Shown here one piece after another: positions 15,750-25,198 of a DNA stretch of 64,000 nt. Source of the stretch: Sphingobacterium sp. PCS056 (GTDB taxonomy: Bacteria > Bacteroidota > Bacteroidia > Sphingobacteriales > Sphingobacteriaceae). The stretch is from NCBI RefSeq assembly GCF_023273895.1, contig NZ_CP096883.1, forward strand, positions 620,001 to 684,000, in the 5' to 3' direction. Each line of letters starts with the position of its first letter. Position 1 is the stretch's first letter. The position numbers were made by a program, and so were the translations under genes. The notes under the pieces were generated by a model, which saw only the letters and a program-made list of their open reading frames with translations, did not search any database and was not told where the DNA came from.

Positions 15750-17513
15750 TTATGGCTTTAAAAATTCGACCTCATACTTATTCAAAAATACTTGACCTTG
15801 AAGATTCCATTCTTTCTGTGTCTGTAATTCCAGCCAATAGAATATTTGAGTAAAATAGTCTTGTGGCTGTATTAGCGTTGCATTTTCATCTACATATGGT
15901 AAGTTGTTTCCTGAGAGAATTAGTCTAGATGTCCCTTGAGCAGCGATTGAAGGGTTACCATTTACCTTATTCACAAACTTATCATTAACCAACCCATCCA
16001 TAGGCCAATAACCTATCAAGTTAGGATTTGACAATTCTGCATCTGGAATACCTATACGGTTCGCATTTTTCTTAATGGTTTCCTCATCCATCGCTTTGTT
16101 GTAAATATGCACGTCGCATATTTGCATATCATTCGGGAGTCCTGAGAAAATATAAGGATAATACCCAAAAGTCAATCCTGTGGCAGTGACAACATTCTTA
16201 AGATTAATATTCGCATTACTAACCTGCCCAGTTTTTAATCCATTTACATAGAGTACAGCAGTAGGCACATTGTTTACTTTTGATATTACTGCAGTAAGGT
16301 GTGCCCATTCACCTGAAGAAGAGACTGGTCCCATACTTGTTTCCATAGATGCAGCACCATCTGCCATAAAGAAGGTTACGTTATTACCTGCTTTATAAAA
16401 AGTCCAACCAGAAGTTTGACCCGTTCGGGCTGCATTCTTTCCTAAAAATGGTGTGTTTAAAGCATAATTAAATACTCCATTTGTTGCATTCATCTTGATT
16501 TTGGCATCTACAGTCAATTCACCTGTCTTACCAACATCATACATAGATTCATCTGCTAATACTGGATTATTTCTTCCTCTAAAAGCATTTGGACCATAAT
16601 ATGCATAACTTGTTTGACCAGCATCATAAAATCCGAAAAAACGTATTGATTTCATCAATTCTGTTTTTAATTCTAATTGCTTAAAGCTATCATTTTGAAA
16701 AATGGCAAATGTATTTCTTTCTTGAAAAGAACTACCTCCATATGATTGATCTATTCCACCATGATTACTGGTTAATATTAACAACCATTCTTCACTTTTA
16801 TAGTGTTTACGAGCCTTTAAAGCTGTGACAATCTCACCAATATAGCCATCTACTTTTTTAATTGCATCTGTATAAGCTGAAGAGTTAGCAGAGAATTCAG
16901 AGGCTAAACCGGCCTCTAATACACCTTTAAATTGAACAATTGCTACATCTGGATTTTTCTTTTCCAATAGATCGATCATTTTCGATTTCACCTCTTCATC
17001 TGATTTGTTTTCGTAAGTCTCATCTGCACTTACTAACAATTTATTTGTTAATGATGCATCTCTAGCCACAACATAACTTTTTGTCGTAGGTGAAATAGTT
17101 CCTATTCGATATAGCATGGACGGATAACCGGCAACATTTTCATGAGGATGGTTCTCATCTGGTTTTGGAATATAGGAATCATCCTCAATTTGATGCATAT
17201 CATAAGTGACACCACTCATCATCGACATCCACGATGCTGCATCTTTCGTATTGTCATTAGCTATTGCATCAAATGTATATTTACTTGTTTTCAATAATGC
17301 CGCAATATTGGTTGGCATTATTTTCTTAATCTCCTGACCTACTGCTCCATCGACAGAAATAAACAAAACCTTTCGTTTTATCTGCTGCACCCCTTCTTGA
17401 TCATATTCTTCATAAATAGCAGGAGGATTTTCATATTTTGTACAACTGCTCCATAACATTAAGATTCCTAATGCACAGATCACGGTTTTTATTCGGTTAA
17501 AATTTCTTTTCAT
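15750..17513 (-). CDS. DUF4983 lipoprotein: phosphodiesterase fold plus LamG-like domain (copy B)
   Basis: Lipoprotein (LMLWSSC, Cys24). Residues about 47-310 follow the type-I phosphodiesterase/alkaline-phosphatase fold: VLFISVDGAVGQEI with Asp55, DAASWMSMMSGVT near the nucleophile position, and LILTSNHGG with His251. The usual D-x-x-x-D-H metal segment has become VQFKGVLEAGLAS, so key ligands are missing and catalysis is doubtful. Residues about 330-490 form a concanavalin/LamG-like sandwich (GEWAHLTAVIS, AVLYVNGLKTGQ, YWPMDG), and the C-terminus is the DUF4983 region (QIFYWLELQTQKEWNLQG). It is paralogous to the product of 19554-21290. Likely a surface binding protein. Confidence 0.7.
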   Translation of the reverse strand: MKRNFNRIKTVICALGILMLWSSCTKYENPPAIYEEYDQEGVQQIKRKVLFISVDGAVGQEIKKIMPTNIAALLKTSKYTFDAIANDNTKDAASWMSMMSGVTYDMHQIEDDSYIPKPDENHPHENVAGYPSMLYRIGTISPTTKSYVVARDASLTNKLLVSADETYENKSDEEVKSKMIDLLEKKNPDVAIVQFKGVLEAGLASEFSANSSAYTDAIKKVDGYIGEIVTALKARKHYKSEEWLLILTSNHGGIDQSYGGSSFQERNTFAIFQNDSFKQLELKTELMKSIRFFGFYDAGQTSYAYYGPNAFRGRNNPVLADESMYDVGKTGELTVDAKIKMNATNGVFNYALNTPFLGKNAARTGQTSGWTFYKAGNNVTFFMADGAASMETSMGPVSSSGEWAHLTAVISKVNNVPTAVLYVNGLKTGQVSNANINLKNVVTATGLTFGYYPYIFSGLPNDMQICDVHIYNKAMDEETIKKNANRIGIPDAELSNPNLIGYWPMDGLVNDKFVNKVNGNPSIAAQGTSRLILSGNNLPYVDENATLIQPQDYFTQIFYWLELQTQKEWNLQGQVFLNKYEVEFLKP

Positions 17514-17522
17514 AACGATTGA

Positions 17523-19535
17523 TTAAATATCATAAAATACTCCAAGTTCAGCTAAAGCGACATGATTCTCTCCCCCAAGATTTTTATCCGGAAAAACAAA
17601 CTTGACATATTGCGCTTCTACGACTTCACTAAAAGTAAATTCTCGTAAAACATTTCTTTGAGCTGCGGTTTCAGACGCTTGTGCCAGAGTGTAGGTACCC
17701 ATTTCAGTCCAGTTTTTATTGTCGCGACTAACCAGCACTTTCACTTTTGGTTGGTATGTATTTCCTTGTCTATTTTGAATATAGACGCCTTTGAAAGCAT
17801 TTACTTCTTTCATGTTGATGAGGACTTCAACTGGTAAATTGGTTGGGACACTACATCCGGAGTAACAGGTATGCCAATACGTAGCAGGATTACCGTCTGT
17901 CATGGCCGAGAATTTACCTGTACTTTCTCCTGTAGCTGTAGCGACATTAGATGTAAATTCGAAGGTGCCTCCAGGTAAATAATATTTAGGAGCTAATGGC
18001 GCATTGCCTCCAGAAAATGTTAAAGGATTATATTCCCAAATGGCTGTTGTCATGGGGGCATATTTATTGCGCATTTCTCTTTTTGCAGATGCACTCACTG
18101 GAATACCCCATGAAATAAAGAAGCGAATATAATCGACTGCTGAAAATTCACATAATTGACGATAGAAATAATCTCTTTTAGCCTGTTCTAATGCAGTTGT
18201 AAAGTTTTCGTTTCTCGCTTTACTGTAAATGAATGGGAAAAAATCCCATCCTGATTCTCCATTTTTACCTTTTACTTTATCAAATATTTGTAAGAAAGGT
18301 GTAATACGAGCGAAAGCTGCATTATCCTCATTGATACCAAAACCTGCAGGAAAACTAGAGAAGTTTTTTCCTCCAGTAGATTTTGCATAGGCTAATGCAT
18401 TTGGAATGGCTGTTTTCAATGCTGGGTGAAAATCAATGCGGTTGGTCTCTCCACGATTGCGTGCAGCATTAAAAATAAAAATGTTATTTGTCGTTTCTCC
18501 TAAATCTGTCCAGCTCCAAGAATTTCCAGCTTGATAATTATGTCCAACTTCATGATAACTTCCCCAAGATGTCCCTTTTTTTATGGTTACTGGATTAGTC
18601 AATTCATCTAACCAATATTCATCTTCCTGCATAATCCATGGATTACCACTATGTGCATAACCTGCTGATGGATGAATATCCATCACTCCGCGTTCCCATA
18701 GTGTTGGATAACGGTTTTTCTTATCACTTCCTGTTGGTGAAAGCCCCATCCAATTGTAATAATCTTGTTCATAAGATTTGTCCCATAAACGTAATGCTTC
18801 ATCAATATGATCTGCTCGACCTGATTGTATAAATTTAAGAATCAATGAACGAGGTACGGAGAAAGCTGTACGTTCGCCAATTAGATCCATCCAAGGGACA
18901 TCGTTGGCAAGAACATCTTTTTTCCACTGATTCACATTGTCTCTATCCAGCACAAAATCATTGGCTTTGACTACACCTGCAAATTTTAGATTTACGGGTG
19001 TCGAACTTGTATTCTGATTGATAATCCAAATGGTTCCTCCATAGAGATTCATCACATAATTATTGCCTGGAAAAAGTTCTCTTCTTGTGTATATAATATT
19101 GTCACGACGAGGTGCATCTTTACCTGTAATATTGTCGGTATGAACACCTACTTGTACCGTCATCCCGATCACTCCTTGCGGAACAGTAATACGAACTACT
19201 TCTCCAGCAGGAGCATATAAACCTGTACTGTAGATGGGAGGTGGTGTATAACTTACTTTATATTGAAATGGACTGACATATTCACGATCCATCAACATGG
19301 ATAGCGTTGTATCTTTTATTCGGTTTACATTATCTCCTACTAGCCCTGGGTAAATTCTAGCACGATGATAGAGACTTTTATCTGCTTTTCCCATGGTTGT
19401 ATCGGTCAGAATGGGACTCTCTGTGGAGTCTCCTTTCTGATAACCATCTTCAAAATCAAAGCCGTATTTGCCACAGGAAGAAGCCAGTGCCATGATCGCA
19501 CAAAAAGCTCCAAGTGTTATATATCGAATTTTCAT
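17523..19535 (-). CDS. M60-family (enhancin/mucinase-like) metallopeptidase with F5/8 type C domain
   Basis: The only obvious hydrolase in the operon. Lipoprotein signal MKIRYITLGAFCAIMALASSC (Cys21). The zinc motif HEVGH at residues 328-332 is followed 15 residues later by Glu347 in LGETTNN, which fits the M60 pattern HExxHx(8-28)E. The ring WIMQEDEYWLDELTNPV and NYQAGNSWSW are also family-like. The N-terminal part (about 60-200) is beta-rich. The C-terminal part (about 530-670, ATGESTGKFSAMTDGNPATYWHTCYSG to AQYVKFVFPDKN) is a discoidin F5/8C domain. Known M60 enzymes such as BT4244 cut mucin-type glycoproteins. Substrate here is inferred, probably O-glycosylated protein, at the cell surface. 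Confidence 0.85.
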   Translation of the reverse strand: MKIRYITLGAFCAIMALASSCGKYGFDFEDGYQKGDSTESPILTDTTMGKADKSLYHRARIYPGLVGDNVNRIKDTTLSMLMDREYVSPFQYKVSYTPPPIYSTGLYAPAGEVVRITVPQGVIGMTVQVGVHTDNITGKDAPRRDNIIYTRRELFPGNNYVMNLYGGTIWIINQNTSSTPVNLKFAGVVKANDFVLDRDNVNQWKKDVLANDVPWMDLIGERTAFSVPRSLILKFIQSGRADHIDEALRLWDKSYEQDYYNWMGLSPTGSDKKNRYPTLWERGVMDIHPSAGYAHSGNPWIMQEDEYWLDELTNPVTIKKGTSWGSYHEVGHNYQAGNSWSWTDLGETTNNIFIFNAARNRGETNRIDFHPALKTAIPNALAYAKSTGGKNFSSFPAGFGINEDNAAFARITPFLQIFDKVKGKNGESGWDFFPFIYSKARNENFTTALEQAKRDYFYRQLCEFSAVDYIRFFISWGIPVSASAKREMRNKYAPMTTAIWEYNPLTFSGGNAPLAPKYYLPGGTFEFTSNVATATGESTGKFSAMTDGNPATYWHTCYSGCSVPTNLPVEVLINMKEVNAFKGVYIQNRQGNTYQPKVKVLVSRDNKNWTEMGTYTLAQASETAAQRNVLREFTFSEVVEAQYVKFVFPDKNLGGENHVALAELGVFYDI

Positions 19536-19553
19536 ATTGGTTTTATTCTAGGA

Positions 19554-21290
19554 TTAGTTTCTGATTTGTGTATAGTTAGGACTCCAACTTTTTCCATCCA
19601 GGTTCCAAGAGCTTTGAACGGTAACTCCTAACCATTGGTATATCATAAATGGTACATCGACTGCGTTGGGTACTTGACGAAAGAATGAATCACTAATTGG
19701 TGGTTGGAAAAATGGCACTAGCTCATTAAAACTCACCCAAGATGTAGATCCTTTAAGAACAAAATTACCAGCCCCTTTACCTGTTTTTTCAGTTAATAGA
19801 GTTGTATTTACATCATCATATCCAGGCCAATATCCTTGCAAATTATTCCAGAAAGGATATTTCTCATCGATATGTGTGACACCCCCATACTGTTTTATCT
19901 CATCAAAAGTAAATGCTCTGTTGTAGATCTGAAGATTACAAATGGAAATATCAGGATTACCCGAATCACCTGCTAGGTAACCTATAGTAAAAGGAGCATT
20001 ATTATCCAGATTATTTGAATTAGCTGATACTTGAGAATTCGTTACTGAAGCCTTTGTGCCGTCTGTAAACACATATACTGAATCTTGACTACCACTACGT
20101 TTAATGACTGTAGTCAATGCATGCCACTCGCCATCATTAATATTAGGACCAAATGCCTGTCCTGCAATCGAACTGTTAATACCCCAGTATCCTGCTTCTA
20201 AAAACATGTTCCAACCAGCTCCACTAAAACCCGCAGCTCTTTTGGATAAGAAAGAAGGATAATAATACGTTGCATTCGCATTATTAAACTTTAAAAACAA
20301 CGTAATGGTCCAATCTGAACCCGTCCCCATATTAAACTTCGTCACATCACTAAGTTTACTCGTAGCTTGATTATTAGCTGCATAATTAAATCTTGTGGCA
20401 TTTCCTGCAAATGGTATATCTTTAGCGCTTGGTCTCGGTAAGATCTTACGAGAGAACTTAGGTGAATACATTAATGTATATGTATCTCTTTTGGCATCTC
20501 CAAAGGCTGTGAAATCTGTAACCGGATCCGTGGATGTAGCGCCCTTTCCAGAGGTGACTACTACTAACCAGTTTTCATGACTATAGGACTGACGTGCTTT
20601 TATACTTTCAACCAATTCTTTTACTTGCTTGTCCACCTCTGTTACTGCATCTACATACTGAGGAACTGTTTTTCCAAAACCATATTGACGGCCAACTTGC
20701 TCTACTTGTGCTAAATGAACAACATTAAAATCAGCAGAGTCTGTACTTAGATTTTTTACTGCACTAGCAATAACGGTTTTATCATCTGCTCCTTTTGCAA
20801 CAACTGCATCTTTACCCAAATAATTTGCATAGTTATCAGATGTTGTAAAAAAAGTAGATTTTCTTCCTGTCCCTATATTTTTTAGCTGACTAAAAATTGT
20901 TGGGTATTCTGCGGTATTCAAAACAGATAGATCATCAGTATTTACTTTATTTTTGACACTATTGACACCTGTTAATAGTGTTGCTGCCACTGAAGTATTG
21001 GTGACTTCAAAATCTGTTGTGGGATCTGCTAAGCTACCATAAGTCACTAATCCATTTCTTGTATATGTGGTTAAATTAGCTGGTTCAATATCTTGCACTG
21101 CAGGTCCTGATAATCCATCGACGATCACTAACAATACTTTATCACGTATTTCAGGACTATCTTTAGCTTCATTGAAATTTTGCAACAAATTTGGAAAATC
21201 CTTATTGCAGGCACCAAATAGTACGAGTGTCACTATCCCAACAGCAATTTTATTATATAAATTAAAAGACTTTTTCATATTTAGTTTCAT
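19554..21290 (-). CDS. DUF4983 lipoprotein: phosphodiesterase fold plus LamG-like domain (copy A)
   Basis: Paralogue of the 15750-17513 product with the same order: lipobox LVLFGAC (Cys28), phosphodiesterase-like domain about 50-290 (VLLVIVDGLSGPAV, Asp58; NTSVAATLLTGV), LamG-like domain about 315-470 (ADGEWHALTT-type strand written NDGEWHALTTVIK), then YWPGYDD and a DUF4983 tail (YQWLGVTVQSSWNLDGKSW). Decay of the active site goes further: the usual SDHG reads TSGKGA (246-251) and the D-x-x-x-D-H segment reads HLAQVEQVGRQYG. A catalytic role is therefore unlikely. Start at 21290 or the Met four codons later (21278). It ends 18 nt before the M60 peptidase gene. Confidence 0.7.
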   Translation of the reverse strand: MKLNMKKSFNLYNKIAVGIVTLVLFGACNKDFPNLLQNFNEAKDSPEIRDKVLLVIVDGLSGPAVQDIEPANLTTYTRNGLVTYGSLADPTTDFEVTNTSVAATLLTGVNSVKNKVNTDDLSVLNTAEYPTIFSQLKNIGTGRKSTFFTTSDNYANYLGKDAVVAKGADDKTVIASAVKNLSTDSADFNVVHLAQVEQVGRQYGFGKTVPQYVDAVTEVDKQVKELVESIKARQSYSHENWLVVVTSGKGATSTDPVTDFTAFGDAKRDTYTLMYSPKFSRKILPRPSAKDIPFAGNATRFNYAANNQATSKLSDVTKFNMGTGSDWTITLFLKFNNANATYYYPSFLSKRAAGFSGAGWNMFLEAGYWGINSSIAGQAFGPNINDGEWHALTTVIKRSGSQDSVYVFTDGTKASVTNSQVSANSNNLDNNAPFTIGYLAGDSGNPDISICNLQIYNRAFTFDEIKQYGGVTHIDEKYPFWNNLQGYWPGYDDVNTTLLTEKTGKGAGNFVLKGSTSWVSFNELVPFFQPPISDSFFRQVPNAVDVPFMIYQWLGVTVQSSWNLDGKSWSPNYTQIRN

Positions 21291-21296
21291 AAAGGA

Positions 21297-22901
21297 TTAT
21301 TCTTTAACTTCCAATCGGAAAAAATTTCCGACGGTTTTCGCACCATATTGAAATATACTGCCCCCAATCAATAATGCGGGTTCGCCTGTTGATGATCTTG
21401 TTTCTACGATCTTTGATATTGAACCTGAAAATGGTGCTTGTGCATTGAACTTCTGTAATAATGATCCATCTTTTTCCAGAATCAACATGTTTGTTCTGCC
21501 AATATTATTATAGCTGGTAAAAGAACCATCAACAACCACACGACCATTGTTTAAAACCTGTGCGTAACTTGCAATACCGGTTCCGACCTCTCCCAATACA
21601 AATTGTTTATCTACAGAACCATCTGTATTTAGCAATGCCACTCCTTTTATATTGGCATTACCGCCCAATCCATTAAATATTCCAGCAAGAGCAATCTTTT
21701 TCTGCGCCGCATTGTAGGTAACACTTATCAATCGTGTAATGGTTCCAGATAAATTAAAGGAAGGATCGACAGATCCATCTGCATTTAAACACACAATTCC
21801 TGGTGCTGGCTTACCATTGTAAGAGCTAAATGTTCCGATGACGACGATTCTTTCTTGATCAATCATAGTCGCATCCATGATCATCCCATTGGCTCCTGCA
21901 TTTTTGATCATATAGGTTGAATCTAAAGATCCATCTGCACGTAAACGAATAACATGTTTAGCATCTGTAACAATAGTACGTCTGTTTTCACGTGATGAAT
22001 AATCATAATCGATCTTAAAATATCGATCAAAATTGCCAACCACCATCACCTTATCATCTTTTACGGAAAATACACGTAATACAGATCCACCGAACAATCC
22101 GGCATTAAAACTCGAAACGGTATCTAAAGAATTTTTAGGATTGTTTGTCGTATTGATGACATCAACAACTGTAGAATCTAATTGACCATTGCTATATAGT
22201 TTTGCAATACCGTAAACTTGTTTATTATTGAACGTTGAAAAATTACCGCCAATAATGAAACTACCAGAGCTCAACTTCGCAATTGAATTAACCCCTCCTG
22301 AAGAACCAATTCCTCTACCAAAGCTCATCGAAGTTGATGTTTTTCCAGATGCATCAATAAAATGGATTCCTCTTCTATAAACACGATTATTACCGGTTTC
22401 TACGGCCTGGTTTTCAAAATTGTTAAAGAATCCTGTTACAATAAACCCACCTGCATTGGGTAAAATATCTGAAACAGATCCTCTAAATCCATTGATCATT
22501 TCATAATTTGCATCGAGACTTGCGTTGCCGTCAATCTCCAATCGAGGTCCATAAAAAACTTGTCCATCAACGACAATTTTGGCATCCCCGGAAGATATTT
22601 CCATCGGCACCTTTATCGTAACCAATGAATCTTGTGCGGTCACGACTTCTACTTTTGTATTATTGACAAAAAAATCAATTTTACCAATAAAGGGTTTTAA
22701 TCCTTTTACATAAAAATCGACTAATTCTCCCGGTTTGGCGAAACTAGGGTTTGGATAATTTTTGATAAATCCGATGCCTAAAGATCCCTTGCCTCCGGCA
22801 TACGGATCTTCCCCTGTTACAATGTCTTTATTACATGCTGTAAAAGCAATGGAAGCCAATGCGAACAACAGATAAAAAGATTTATATAATTTAATTTTCA
22901 T
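21297..22901 (-). CDS. DUF5008-like lipoprotein with delta-60 beta-propeller repeats
   Basis: Lipoprotein (LASIAFTAC, Cys23). An IPT/TIG-like sandwich (FIKNYPNPSFAKPGELVDFYVKGL to KIVVDGQVF, about 45-120) is followed by a propeller built of delta-60 type repeats, recognised by LRADGSLDSTY, LNADGSVDPSFN and LNTDGSVDKQF and their looser copies LYSNGQLDSTV and LEKDGSLLQKFN. The N-terminal part matches what is called DUF5008 in surface-glycan loci. No catalytic residues are visible, so this is probably an extracellular binding protein. It occupies the same place after the fasciclin gene as the DUF5007-like gene does in the first module. Confidence 0.7.
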   Translation of the reverse strand: MKIKLYKSFYLLFALASIAFTACNKDIVTGEDPYAGGKGSLGIGFIKNYPNPSFAKPGELVDFYVKGLKPFIGKIDFFVNNTKVEVVTAQDSLVTIKVPMEISSGDAKIVVDGQVFYGPRLEIDGNASLDANYEMINGFRGSVSDILPNAGGFIVTGFFNNFENQAVETGNNRVYRRGIHFIDASGKTSTSMSFGRGIGSSGGVNSIAKLSSGSFIIGGNFSTFNNKQVYGIAKLYSNGQLDSTVVDVINTTNNPKNSLDTVSSFNAGLFGGSVLRVFSVKDDKVMVVGNFDRYFKIDYDYSSRENRRTIVTDAKHVIRLRADGSLDSTYMIKNAGANGMIMDATMIDQERIVVIGTFSSYNGKPAPGIVCLNADGSVDPSFNLSGTITRLISVTYNAAQKKIALAGIFNGLGGNANIKGVALLNTDGSVDKQFVLGEVGTGIASYAQVLNNGRVVVDGSFTSYNNIGRTNMLILEKDGSLLQKFNAQAPFSGSISKIVETRSSTGEPALLIGGSIFQYGAKTVGNFFRLEVKE

Positions 22902-22913
22902 AATTATTCAGCT

Positions 22914-23669
22914 TTATGGTTGTTTTGGTAAAATGCCTAAAGTGAATGCTTCATTGGCAAAAAGATAGGTTTGAAATCCAAAAGCATGTTTTGAAAACTG
23001 CAATACATGCAATACTCCATTTGTCGGCTGTATATCTGAAGTTGCGACAGGAGCGGTTAAAAACGGAATAAAATAATCCTTAATATCTTCTGGAATGACC
23101 ACCGAATAAGGAAAGTTTAAGTACAGCTGTCTGTATCCTGCATACTTAATAATTTGAGTTCCTGTATTGGAGGTTGTTTTAATATCATTGTATAATACGC
23201 CAATGTTCATATCGGTATTTTCAAAGTTTTTGTATACCCCACCTGGAAATGTAGCCAAATTCAACGTGTCCATTTGATTAAAATCTTTAGCAAGGTATTT
23301 TCCTTTAATAATATACCGCGACAAAAACTTACGCCAAACTTCGGGACGGACCTGATCTAGGCTTGTTATTGTATCTTGTCCCATCCGAAACAAACTCTCA
23401 TTAAGTGTCCATACCGATTTTAAAATAGATACATCAGGTGGTGCAAAAAAAGTAACTTCCTCATTTTTGATTACCTCATCTAACTTCGCTATTTTGAGTG
23501 CGACCATAAGTGTATCAAAAAGTTCGGGTCTTGATTCTAAATATTGCCAGATAGTACCATTAAACTTAGGGTTGTGTATTCCGGTATCAATATAATCTTC
23601 CTTTTTACAAGAAAACAAAATCACACTGGTTATCAGCATCATAAAGCTGATTTTCATCAAATTCTTCAT
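22914..23669 (-). CDS. Fasciclin-domain lipoprotein (module 2)
   Basis: Lipoprotein signal MKNLMKISFMMLITSVILFSC (Cys21). One fasciclin (FAS1) domain: GTIWQYLESRPELFDTLMVALKIAKLDEVIKN, VTFFAPPDVSILKSV, the central RKFLSRYIIKGKYLAKDF and the late TNGVLHVLQF, which matches the NG-x-(V/I)-H-x-(V/I) end motif. Fasciclin lipoproteins accompany SusC/SusD pairs in many Sphingobacteriaceae loci and may bind glycan or stabilise the complex; that role is inferred. It follows the split susD by 12 nt and precedes the DUF5008-like gene by 12 nt. Confidence 0.85.
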   Translation of the reverse strand: MKNLMKISFMMLITSVILFSCKKEDYIDTGIHNPKFNGTIWQYLESRPELFDTLMVALKIAKLDEVIKNEEVTFFAPPDVSILKSVWTLNESLFRMGQDTITSLDQVRPEVWRKFLSRYIIKGKYLAKDFNQMDTLNLATFPGGVYKNFENTDMNIGVLYNDIKTTSNTGTQIIKYAGYRQLYLNFPYSVVIPEDIKDYFIPFLTAPVATSDIQPTNGVLHVLQFSKHAFGFQTYLFANEAFTLGILPKQP

Positions 23670-23681
23670 ATCGCTACTTGC

Positions 23682-25185
23682 TTAATTCCAATAATTATTT
23701 AAACGCATATAAGGATTATTGTTCAAAGCCGATTTATCTATTGGCCATGTCCAACCTCCCGAATTAAAAGCTCCTACAGACATTGGTGCGGAGGTGTACT
23801 TAGAATTGATCACTTTCTTGGTTCTTACTAGGTCATAGAAAAAATTACCTTCTCCAAATAATTCTCGTGCTCTTTCCCACCATATCGCATCTTTCAGATC
23901 ATCTCCACTTTCTGTTATAATGGCTGCCTCTGCACGGTTACGAATAACATTGACTACATCTCTCGCCTCGCCATCTCTATTTAATTCTGCTAATGCTTCT
24001 GCACGAAGTAAAATTGGATCTGAATAACGGAAGATCATCTGGTTATCATCGGGATTATTATCTTCTCCCTCTTCCATAAACACATTTAGGAATTTTAAAC
24101 ATTGAAACTTACCATCGGTAGCATAAATATGGTCATCAAACCAATAAGTTTTACGTAAATCTCCTCCGATTGATGGATAAAGTTGTTCCATAAATTTAGG
24201 ATCATAATAGATATAGGAGTTTGTCGTTACCTTATTTGGAGCGCGAAGCACATAATCGGAGAATGATGCTGCTAAAGAAAAGCTTTCTCCGTAATTGAAG
24301 TTTTGTACGATCTCAAACAAACCTTCCTTGGTCCGACCTTTAAAGATTTCTTTAGTTTTTGCTAAACTGAGTAATTGATAAGCTCCATCATTTTGCTCCA
24401 TCAATTCTTTACCCATCAGTTCAACTTTTTCATAATATGGTGCTTTGTCTTCATTCGCAAATCCCGCAATCCACATATTGATGTGCATATTTAGAGCCAG
24501 TGCACTGCCACGCATTGCTTTTACCGCAACCACTGATGGATCATCATAGGTCCAGGGTAAATTTTTATAATTAGCATCTAAATCTGCGGATAGATTTTTC
24601 AATACCGTAATCATATTGGTTCTCGGTAATGGATCCGTATTCACATCGGTATAATAAGGCACATCTCCAAACAGGCGTACCATAAAAAAAATAGGCTAAA
24701 GAACGAAGAAAAACAGCTTCAGCTTTATAAGCTTTCTTTTTTTCTTCGGATAAAAATGGCATATCCTTGTTATCCAATTGGTAACATATGATATTGGCAT
24801 TTTGAACCATCTTATAGAAGTCGTTCCATTTGGAGATTCTTGGAAATCCAAAGTAACTGAAGTCTCCCTCACGAGCAAAAATACTATTGAGGTTATTCTG
24901 CCTTAAATAAACCAAATAATCTCTACCTGAATTATTTGTGGCACTTGTTCTATTGATCGGTGCGCAACGTAGGTCTCCACTTGCAGGGAAAAAAATATTG
25001 GACATGGTGGCTTCTCTGAATGTCGAATAGATCCCTCCCATATATTGTTCCACATCATTTTCAGAAGTCCAATAATTATTACCGGTCAACTTATCAATTT
25101 GTGTAATATTCAAAAAATCTTTACCACATGAGCCCAGTACTAAACTAGCTCCTAATAAAATTGTATAAATAAACTTTCTTTTCAT
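23682..25185 (-). pseudogene. susD-like: SusD/RagB-like lipoprotein split by a +1 in an A8 run (module 2)
   Basis: The N-terminal half (MKRKFIYTILLGASLVLGSC, then GKDFLNITQIDKLTGNNYWTSENDVEQYMGG) and the C-terminal half (MVRLFGDVPYYTDVNTDPLPRTN to the end, NNNPYMRLNNYW) are in different frames. They join at the A8 run 24684-24691 (T8 in the coding strand): removing one base gives SLAYFFMVRLFGDVPYY, the expected SusD helix, and a 500-residue protein. Everything else is intact. It could be a sequencing error, a fresh mutation, a phase-variable switch, or slippage-corrected expression. An intact product would be the surface lipoprotein that caps the SusC channel. The start could also be the Met at 25197. 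Confidence 0.85.
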
Positions 25186-25198
25186 GATCATTTTCATT

